DNA of 64,000 nt from an uncultured bacterium (GTDB lineage Bacteria > Bacillota > Clostridia > Lachnospirales > Lachnospiraceae). Under the pieces are notes generated by a model. The model worked only from the letters and a program-made list of their open reading frames with translations. It was not told the origin of the DNA and did not search any database. This document shows positions 57,500 to 64,000 of the stretch, piece after piece (the stretch's first letter is position 1; every line of letters starts with the position of its first letter). A program made the translations under genes and the position numbers. The stretch lies in the NCBI GenBank assembly GCA_947073545.1, contig CAMTMP010000018.1, positions 1-64,000 of the forward strand, written 5' to 3'.

Positions 57500-60400
57500 A
57501 TGAAACGAAGAAGGCAAAGAAAAAAACACCGCTTTTTTGCTGCTTTACTCTGTTTTTGTATGCTGTTTACGATGCCGGGAATACAAAATGTATTCCCGGT
57601 AATTGCGGCAGGACAGGAGGAAAGTTTTCGACAAGAAAGTATTATTACGGCATTTGATCCTTTATCAGAGGAAGTTAAAGAACAGACTGTATTCACGGGA
57701 ACGGACAGGTGTGAGTTAGATTTGCCCGAAGAATTAACAGTCTATTTGTTGCGGAAATCCTCCGAACAGAAAGCGGAAGAAAGCGAACAGGAAAATATTG
57801 GGGAAACCAATGATATAGAGAAAAATTCTGATACAGAAACTAGGGACGAACAGCCGGAGGATGACGGTGAATCAGCAGAGAAAACGGACGAAACAGACAC
57901 CGAAGATGAAGAAGGCGGTACAGGGGAAAGTGTGCCCGTAGAGGAACAGGGTAAAAGCGAAACCGAACAGGAAAGTATGCCCTCGGAGGAACAGCAGGAA
58001 AGTGCGCCCGCACAGGAAACCCATACCGTCACCATGCAGGAATATCTAGCGGAGAATGTGATTCCCGTGCAGACCTTGGAGGACACACAGACAGAAAAGC
58101 AGGAAGAAACCGTTACGATAGACGGTGTGACATGGCAGTCTGAGCCAGAATATGACGGAAGTATGGAGGGAACATATACCTTTACCGCTGTTTTGCCCGA
58201 TGGCTATACACTGGCGGAGGGTGTCAGCCTGCCGGAAATTATGGTAACGGTAGAGAGCGGCATAGACGCTATCATACAGACATTGCGCGACCGGATAGCG
58301 GCACTGCCGGATGCGGAAGAATACCTTGCCTTAGAACCAAATATGGAGGATGAGGATGCCTATGCGGAATGGGAGGAAAAGCTGTATGTGTACGCAGAAG
58401 AAACACTTGCCATTTGGGAGGAATATGAGGCGCTGACAGAAGAACAGAAGGCGCAAATGTCAGAAGAAGAACTGATAAAACTGACGGCATGGGTGGAGAT
58501 TGCGGAAACACTTGCAGAAAGCAGTCAGGTCATGGCGGCAGATGGTGTTTCGCACACGCATTGTTTCTGCGGCGGAAATATAAATGCGGGAGACCATACT
58601 AATACTGACCATACAAATGATTTTGCGTATAATAAGATTCTTACTTCAAATGCCAGTAATAAGCTCCTGATTGATGGGATAGTGAAGGAGAATTATACCC
58701 TTACATCGGGGAGTTATTATTTGGGGGATGATGTAACACTAAATTCGGAGCTTATCATTGAAGATAATAGTACAGTTTATATTTGTCTGAATGGAAAAAA
58801 ATTAGAGAATATTAACACAACGGGGTGTGTTATTTGCGTAGGAAAAGGCAGTACCTTCACGCTTTGCGATTGCGATAATAGCGAAAAAGGATGTATTAGA
58901 GAAGGAAAGGGACATACTGATACTGATGGAAAATTTCGTGGTGGAGCAATATATATGTACTCTAAAGCCACATTTAATATGTTTGGTGGAGTAATTATAC
59001 AAAATGAAGCTGAGAATGGTGGCGGCGGAATTTATTCCGCTGGTAACGCTGATGAGTTTTGTACATTTAATATGTATGGTGGAGAAATTATAAATAATTC
59101 TACTAAAGGGCAGGGAGGGGGAATACTTACTTTAAAAACCCATATAAAAATATTCGGAGGTAATATTGAGGAAAACACTGCTGGTACTCAAGGTGGAGGA
59201 ATATATGTGGATGGCGATATAACAATATCGGACGCATCTATTATCAATAACAAAGCTAATCAACTTGGCGGTGGTCTATGTTCTGGGCTGAATGCAGTGC
59301 TCTCTATATCTGGTGCGGTAGATATTTCTGGCAACACGGGTAAGAATGGTGCAGTAGATAATGTTTTTTTAAGAAATAACGTGTTGATTAATGTTATCAG
59401 TAATTTAGAAGGCTCGTCCATTGGAGTTAATGTACAAATGTCGCCGACACCGACAAAACCTGCTCCTGTACAAGTGGCAGGTGGAAAAGAATATGGAATC
59501 ACGGCTGCTGACTGGAGTTGCTTTTTTAGTGATAAAGATGGCTATGAGATTTTGTGGAAGGAAACAACAGATAATTCGGGAAAATCACTCAATGAGTTAT
59601 GGCTGGCTTTACCGGGAAGCTGCGACCTCGGAGGGTTTGACCTATCGGCAAGTGGTGCAACGCTTTCTCCGTCATTTGATCCGGACACTACAAGATATAC
59701 CTCGACGGTTGCTAACAGCGTTGATGAAGTCGGTATTACGGCAACACTGGCAGATACGGCGGCAGGGGCAGACATTACAATCAAAATTAACGATGGTACG
59801 GCAGAAGAAATGGGAAATGGGGTGCCGAAAACAGTTAATCTTGTCGAGGGCAAGAATACGATTGCAGTTACCGTAACTTCCGGCGGAGTGTCGAAAATAT
59901 ACACCATTGAGATTACAAGGGAAGAAGCTCCGACTGGTTTTACTGTTACTCTCAACGGCAATGGTGGCAGCGCCGGAACGAATGTTACTTCCTATGTTCC
60001 GGGAACGAAAGTAACATTGCCGATAGACTGGACGAAAACGGGCTATGAATTTGCAGGCTGGTACGACAATGAGAACTGCACTGGAACAGAAGTAAAAGAG
60101 ATTTCTGCCACAGCGACCGGGGACAAGGAATATTGGGCAGGCTGGACGCCCAACACCTATCAGGTGACATTTGATTACCACGGCGCAGACGATGGAAATA
60201 CCACCGCGAGCAAAAACGTGGCTTACGACAGCAAATATGGCGCACTCCCCATGCCTTCCAAAAGAGGATATACCTTCAAAGGCTGGTACACCGAAGCGGA
60301 CGGGCAGGGCAGTGAAGTCGATGCGGACACGGTTGTAACGAAAACCTCCGACCATGCCCTTCATGCTTGGTGGAAGGATGAGACACCGCCCAATAAACCC

Positions 60401-63331
60401 GTGCTGCAGGATGGCGTGACCCTGCCTGCGGATTGGACAAATGCACAGAACAAAATCCCGCTGAAGCTGTATGACGGCGTGGGTGTGACCGGGCTGATGG
60501 TAAGCGTTGACGGAAGTCCTTTCGCAGAAGTAAACGGTTTTCCGGGTGGAACAGGCAGCGTGCTTTATGATTACGCCCCTGTTCCGGAGGGAGAGCATAC
60601 TTATCAGTTTAAGACAAAAGACGCGGCAGGCAACATTTCCGCTGCAAGTGATATTTTTACGGTCAGACTGGATAAGAAAAAACCTGTGATCGGTACGCTC
60701 ACTTACGAGAACAAGGCAAAGGACTTTTTGAACTGGATTATCGGCAAAAAAAGTATGATTGTCCATGTGCCTGTCACGGATGAGGGCAGCGGCGTGGAAA
60801 AGATCAGCTACACACTGACGCCGAGAAACGCAGACGGCGGCCTTGACGGAAGCAGCGCGGAGACAAAGACAGCGGCGGTTAAGGTTGGGGGGGGGGTAGA
60901 AATCACATTTGATGTTGATTTCAGAGGAACCATTGCCATAGGCTGTACCGACAGGGCGGGCAATGCCGCTGACAGCGTAACCATAGGTACGGCAGGCGCG
61001 GGCGGCGTGATCGTGGAGGATACCGCGCCGGAGATCACCGCTGATGTAAGAGCGGAGTATTACGATACCGCCGAGGATATCCATGTGACGGTAAAGGATG
61101 ACACGAAAAATGCTATCACAGCGGGAATCGCCACTGTCACCTATCAGGTCGGGAATGACACGACAAAGTCTGTCACCTTTGATACAAGTGTATTGCAGGC
61201 AGAGATTACCTTTACCGTCCCTGCATCAGAGATATCCACGGGCGTCACGGAAATAATGTGCAGCGCCACGGACAACGCCGGAAATGAAGCGTCAAAGCGC
61301 TTTATCGTAAAGGTCAAAGGACCGGAGAAAAAGCCTGCGGCGGCAATCGATTATCGGGAAGAAAAGTTGAAAAACCTCGTGCCCGGTGAAAAATACGCCA
61401 TAGACGGGACGGAATATACAGCGGACGGGGAAGGATGCATACCGATCGCAGAGGGCTGGTTTGACAGTACCCTCAGCATCATCAAAAAGGGCAGCGGCAG
61501 TGAGACCACAGACAGTCCGGCGCAGAGTCTTCCCATCCCGGCAAGACCCGCAAAACCCACACCTACGGGCGCAGATGTGACTACGCCAGGGGGGACGGGA
61601 AAGCTGACCGGACTGACAGCGAATGTCACCTACGAGATTTCCACGGACGGCGGCAAGACGTGGGTGAGCGAGACGGCAAACGGAAGCGGCGAGATCACAG
61701 GGCTTGCACCCGGCACTTATGTGGTGCGTGTAAAAGCCGGAGCCGCAAACTTTGCCAGTGAAAACAGCGATTCCGCGAAGATAAACGCCTATAAAGTCAA
61801 AGTGACCTTTATGGCAAATGGGGAGAAGTATCAAGAGATTACGTTAGATTACGGCACCGACCTGACAGATGTTCCGGCCGTGCCGCCGAAAAAGGACGCG
61901 GGAGACCAGACCTATACAGGCCGGTGGTGCAGCGATGAGCAGGGTACCCCTGCGGTATTCACCGACATCACGGCGGATATGACAGTCTATGCGGTCTACA
62001 CAAAAGTCTATGCGGTTACTATGCAGAGAGGCACAGGCTATACCCTGTCGGCAGAGACAGGCAGTGAAAGCCCCGTCAAGGAGGGCGAAAGCTTTACCTT
62101 CCGCTTTGCGTTAAGCAAGGGTTACCAAAAGACTGCCGGTTTTGCGGTGAAAGTGAACGGTGTCAAAGTGGAACTGACGGCGGCGGAGCCATACACCTAT
62201 ACCATTGCGGACATCCGGGAAAACAAGACCGTCACCGTGGAGGGTGTGGCCAAGAAACCGGAAAAACCGTCAGATCCCGGCGGAGATAAAGACGAGGAGG
62301 ACGACCCGGAACCGGAGGAGTCTACACCGGACACCGGAGACCAGACGCCGGGGAATCCCACACCCAGACCGCCCGTAAACCCGCCGGATACACCCAAACC
62401 GCCTGCACCGGACACTGCATCCATGACGGATAAAGGGCCGGAGGGCAGACCGGAAAGCATACCCGCGGCAGAAAAGGAGCCGGAGGACAGACCGGTCACC
62501 ACACCGAAACAGGAGGAAGCCGGGAAGCCGGAAGAAGAATCCGGAGCAGGCGGAGAAAAAGCGGGCATGCCGGAAGCGGACAGCGCGGATGACCGGACGC
62601 AGGTGCCGGACGCTACAGATTCCGGGAAGCTGTCAGATGGCACGAAGATACAAACGGCGGAAGTGAAGATCGGAAACGGCAAGGTCATCGTGACGGTGGT
62701 ATGTGAGGAAGAGAAGTGTACCGCAGTCGTGGCGGATACCGAAGCAGTCGTAAAGGCGGTACTGACGCCCGGCCGGCAGGAGATCGTAAACAGCGGCGAG
62801 ACCATAGAGATCCGGGTAGACGTGACGGATATTTCCGAAAAGGTGCCCGCACAGGATAAGGAAGTGATCGAGAGAGGCATCGAAGCGTACAGGGAAGAAG
62901 TGCCGGGGCTTGTGCTTGGCATGTACGTTGATATTTCCATGTTCATTAAGATCGGGGATGGAGACTGGAACGCCATCACGGAGACGGATGCACCCATAGA
63001 AGTGGTGGTCAGTATCCCCGAAAAACTGCTGGGTGGCGGCAGAGAATACTACATCATCCGCGCTCATAACGGCGAATATACCTTTATGAATGATTTGGAC
63101 GATGTGCCGGATACCATCACCATCAGCACGGATCTGTTTTCGAGCTACGCTATCGCCTACGTGGAGACAGAAAGCACAGACACAGACGCAGAATGCGGGC
63201 TATGCCATATCTGTCCTACTTTCCTTGGACTATGTTACTTTATCTGGCTGGCGGTTATTTTAGCAGTCATTCTGATCGTGATACTTGTGGTATGGCGCCG
63301 GAGGAAAGAGGAGGCGGAGGAACAGAGTTAA
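57500..63331 (+). CDS. 1943-residue anchored surface protein with beta-helix, Ig-like and repeat domains
   Basis: The start is ATG 57500 behind AAGGAG. A basic signal peptide (FFAALLCFCMLFTMPG) is followed by an acidic Glu/Ser/Thr linker (about 90-180). A right-handed beta-helix region (about 370-690) has GGGIY-type turns (GGAIYMYSKATFNMFGG, GGGIYVDGDITISD). A cadherin-like beta-sandwich (about 712-812) and two Listeria-Bacteroides-type repeats (GYEFAGWYDNENC, GYTFKGWYTEADG; about 812-963) follow. Ig-like domains (about 965-1500) contain a G10 tract at codons 1130-1132. A Pro/Glu-rich stalk spans about 1590-1720. The C terminus is an anchor with ECGLCHICPTFLGLC, a hydrophobic helix and WRRRKEE. 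There is no LPXTG. It is a probable adhesin or envelope spike. Confidence 0.85.
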   Translation: MKRRRQRKKHRFFAALLCFCMLFTMPGIQNVFPVIAAGQEESFRQESIITAFDPLSEEVKEQTVFTGTDRCELDLPEELTVYLLRKSSEQKAEESEQENIGETNDIEKNSDTETRDEQPEDDGESAEKTDETDTEDEEGGTGESVPVEEQGKSETEQESMPSEEQQESAPAQETHTVTMQEYLAENVIPVQTLEDTQTEKQEETVTIDGVTWQSEPEYDGSMEGTYTFTAVLPDGYTLAEGVSLPEIMVTVESGIDAIIQTLRDRIAALPDAEEYLALEPNMEDEDAYAEWEEKLYVYAEETLAIWEEYEALTEEQKAQMSEEELIKLTAWVEIAETLAESSQVMAADGVSHTHCFCGGNINAGDHTNTDHTNDFAYNKILTSNASNKLLIDGIVKENYTLTSGSYYLGDDVTLNSELIIEDNSTVYICLNGKKLENINTTGCVICVGKGSTFTLCDCDNSEKGCIREGKGHTDTDGKFRGGAIYMYSKATFNMFGGVIIQNEAENGGGGIYSAGNADEFCTFNMYGGEIINNSTKGQGGGILTLKTHIKIFGGNIEENTAGTQGGGIYVDGDITISDASIINNKANQLGGGLCSGLNAVLSISGAVDISGNTGKNGAVDNVFLRNNVLINVISNLEGSSIGVNVQMSPTPTKPAPVQVAGGKEYGITAADWSCFFSDKDGYEILWKETTDNSGKSLNELWLALPGSCDLGGFDLSASGATLSPSFDPDTTRYTSTVANSVDEVGITATLADTAAGADITIKINDGTAEEMGNGVPKTVNLVEGKNTIAVTVTSGGVSKIYTIEITREEAPTGFTVTLNGNGGSAGTNVTSYVPGTKVTLPIDWTKTGYEFAGWYDNENCTGTEVKEISATATGDKEYWAGWTPNTYQVTFDYHGADDGNTTASKNVAYDSKYGALPMPSKRGYTFKGWYTEADGQGSEVDADTVVTKTSDHALHAWWKDETPPNKPVLQDGVTLPADWTNAQNKIPLKLYDGVGVTGLMVSVDGSPFAEVNGFPGGTGSVLYDYAPVPEGEHTYQFKTKDAAGNISAASDIFTVRLDKKKPVIGTLTYENKAKDFLNWIIGKKSMIVHVPVTDEGSGVEKISYTLTPRNADGGLDGSSAETKTAAVKVGGGVEITFDVDFRGTIAIGCTDRAGNAADSVTIGTAGAGGVIVEDTAPEITADVRAEYYDTAEDIHVTVKDDTKNAITAGIATVTYQVGNDTTKSVTFDTSVLQAEITFTVPASEISTGVTEIMCSATDNAGNEASKRFIVKVKGPEKKPAAAIDYREEKLKNLVPGEKYAIDGTEYTADGEGCIPIAEGWFDSTLSIIKKGSGSETTDSPAQSLPIPARPAKPTPTGADVTTPGGTGKLTGLTANVTYEISTDGGKTWVSETANGSGEITGLAPGTYVVRVKAGAANFASENSDSAKINAYKVKVTFMANGEKYQEITLDYGTDLTDVPAVPPKKDAGDQTYTGRWCSDEQGTPAVFTDITADMTVYAVYTKVYAVTMQRGTGYTLSAETGSESPVKEGESFTFRFALSKGYQKTAGFAVKVNGVKVELTAAEPYTYTIADIRENKTVTVEGVAKKPEKPSDPGGDKDEEDDPEPEESTPDTGDQTPGNPTPRPPVNPPDTPKPPAPDTASMTDKGPEGRPESIPAAEKEPEDRPVTTPKQEEAGKPEEESGAGGEKAGMPEADSADDRTQVPDATDSGKLSDGTKIQTAEVKIGNGKVIVTVVCEEEKCTAVVADTEAVVKAVLTPGRQEIVNSGETIEIRVDVTDISEKVPAQDKEVIERGIEAYREEVPGLVLGMYVDISMFIKIGDGDWNAITETDAPIEVVVSIPEKLLGGGREYYIIRAHNGEYTFMNDLDDVPDTITISTDLFSSYAIAYVETESTDTDAECGLCHICPTFLGLCYFIWLAVILAVILIVILVVWRRRKEEAEEQS
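60887..60896 (+). repeat. G10 homopolymer inside the surface protein gene
   Basis: Ten consecutive G encode Gly-Gly-Gly plus the first base of a Val codon. With nine G the next codon is TAG. With eleven G the frame reads GGT AGA AAT CAC ATT TGA. Both single-base changes stop translation within six codons, so the tract could act as an on/off switch for the C-terminal 800 residues, including the anchor. Confidence 0.8.
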
Positions 63332-63355
63332 GAATTTACTAGAATGAGAGAGGAC

Positions 63356-63388
63356 AGGGCAGGGATAAAGAAATTTATCGCCTGCCCT
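63356..63388 (+). terminator. Hairpin after the surface operon
   Basis: AGGGCAGGGATAAA pairs with TTTATC(G)CCTGCCCT around a GAAA loop, with one bulged base. There is no strong T run, but the stem is stable and 24 bases after the stop. Confidence 0.7.
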
Positions 63389-63413
63389 CTCTGCGGTAAT
63401 ATTTTCGGTTGAA

Positions 63414-63451
63414 AAAATCCGATGTTCCAAGGATGGAATCCATCGGATTTT
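63414..63451. terminator. Terminator of the leftward genes at the right edge
   Basis: The arms AAAATCCGATG and CATCGGATTTT with flanking A/T runs end the minus-strand transcript and could also back up the surface operon terminator. Confidence 0.8.
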
Positions 63452-63457
63452 ACTATG

Positions 63458-63682
63458 TTACGCTTCTTCAGGTAAAAGTTCGATCATAAGCTGCATTTGA
63501 AACGCCCTGTCTTTGGTAGCGTGTTTTAGATCTTCCAGCCTGTTTGATTCTATAAGAATAGAATAAAGAGTATTGATGCGGGTTTCTCCTTCGATTCTGC
63601 CCTCATTACGTTCTTCTTTGGCAATTCTTTCCATAATTTCACACATAACCTGTTGGCCCTCCTCGGTTTCTTTGTACCGGCG
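63458..63682 (-). pseudogene. C-terminal remnant of an Rpn/PD-(D/E)XK nuclease-type transposase family gene
   Basis: The frame reads RRYKETEEGQQV then MCEIMERIAKEERNEGRIEGE and ends ELLPEEA. Similar tails (YKE..EGxxxMCxxMExxxxEGRxEG) close the Rpn nuclease/transposase family. The catalytic N-terminal region is absent: upstream the frame runs into the neighbouring gene without a start. The ORF track counts only the part from Met 63646. It is a remnant of a mobile-type gene and is probably inactive. Confidence 0.6.
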
Positions 63683-63708
63683 TTTACTGCAGGAGGTAAC
63701 GGGAAATA

Positions 63709-63915
63709 TTACAGATTATTGGAATATGCCATAGCCTGCTGGCTGAGTTCGCGCACGCTGAGACCTTCATCTAAAGATTCCTGATGCCATTTTGTGTAAT
63801 CAAATGGTTCACGGTTAATCAAAACGATAAATCTCTCCGCATCGACATAACCTAATTTAGAGATTAACGCACTTATTCCTTCCTGTTTAATGACGGCATC
63901 TGTTTTCATATTCAT
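63709..63915 (-). CDS. Small protein, putative antitoxin of a PIN-type pair
   Basis: The protein has 68 residues with ATG 63915 behind GGAGG. The sequence contains ALISKLGYVDAERFIVLINREPFDYTKW and ends ELSQQAMAYSNNL. It is helical and has no Cys or membrane part. Its start overlaps the stop of a gene entering from the right whose last residues look like a PIN toxin, so a toxin-antitoxin unit with the toxin first is likely. I recognise the small-protein pattern as recurrent but cannot name a family with certainty. Confidence 0.65.
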   Translation of the reverse strand: MNMKTDAVIKQEGISALISKLGYVDAERFIVLINREPFDYTKWHQESLDEGLSVRELSQQAMAYSNNL

Positions 63916-64000
63916 TCCTCCATTTCACTTACAAAAACAATAGGATTAACTATTTTAATTTCTGGTATTGGTGTGTTCAGTAATTTTTTATCGGTAGTTA
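63912..64000 (-). CDS. Partial gene, C-terminal end of a PIN-domain toxin
   Basis: Only the last 28 residues lie in the window. They read TTDKKLLNTPIPEIKIVNPIVF and end VSEMEE. The pattern TDKxLL...I.IVNPxxF is how PIN-domain toxin components commonly end. The TGA stop overlaps the ATG of the next gene (ATGA), which couples the two. The catalytic Asp residues would lie outside the window. Confidence 0.55.
   Translation of the reverse strand, partial: TTDKKLLNTPIPEIKIVNPIVFVSEMEE

Overview
The window looks like chromosomal DNA from an endospore-forming Lachnospiraceae-type Clostridia (Firmicutes). The evidence is the gene content (spoVT, spoVG, cwlD and SleB-type hydrolases, the paired glgC-glgD glycogen genes, mecA, a DnaD/DnaC helicase-loading pair), strong AGGAGG-type ribosome binding sites, frequent TTG/GTG starts, and very large surface proteins with MBG-like or Listeria-Bacteroides repeats. 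Genus-level assignment is not possible from the sequence alone.

Layout. (1) 130-6498 is a 2122-residue secreted protein with an RCC1 propeller, MBG-like repeats and a Trp-rich C-terminal tail. (2) 6.6-14.7 kb holds a DUF1858 redox protein, mecA, a candidate structured (6S-like) RNA, a membrane-anchored GH18 enzyme, cwlD, a Sua5/TsaC enzyme, rpiB, a coiled-coil SleB hydrolase and a DUF402 protein. (3) 14.78-22.88 kb is the complete F1Fo ATP synthase operon (atpZ/I-like, atpI-like, atpB-E-F-H-A-G-D-C). It starts at a good sigma-A promoter and ends at a strong terminator. Its c subunit carries the residues expected for Na+ binding, and six of its gene gaps are unusually long and filled with palindromes. 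(4) 22.9-34.5 kb holds a chemoreceptor, a two-gene unknown envelope unit with a degenerate C39-like domain, a HAD phosphatase, queT with a preQ1-I riboswitch, a long-form prs, dnaC-like and dnaD genes, a cluster of DnaA-box-like sites, and murC. (5) 34.6-42.1 kb holds glgC-glgD, spoVG, pth behind a short terminated leader, and mfd. (6) 42.2-52.1 kb holds an ECF sigma factor with two membrane partner genes, a GH13 enzyme, a PAS-GAF-GGDEF protein, a 33-residue small protein, an alpha/beta hydrolase, a membrane-anchored MurF with a Ddl-like ligase, and a beta-carbonic anhydrase; spoVT follows at 52.4 kb. (7) 53.4-63.3 kb is an accessory three-gene operon. Two paralogous proteins without signal peptides, sharing an unrecognised roughly 230-residue domain plus surface-type repeats, precede a 1943-residue membrane-anchored surface protein. 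That protein contains a G10 tract positioned so that loss or gain of one G stops translation at once. (8) The right edge holds a truncated Rpn-type nuclease remnant and a probable PIN-type toxin-antitoxin pair.

The strongest leads are the 53.4-63.3 kb surface operon with its G10 switch and cysteine-rich C-terminal anchor, the DnaA-box cluster upstream of the helicase-loading genes, and dispersed palindromic elements that overlap stop codons and fill the atp operon. No rRNA, tRNA, CRISPR array or intact insertion sequence was seen.
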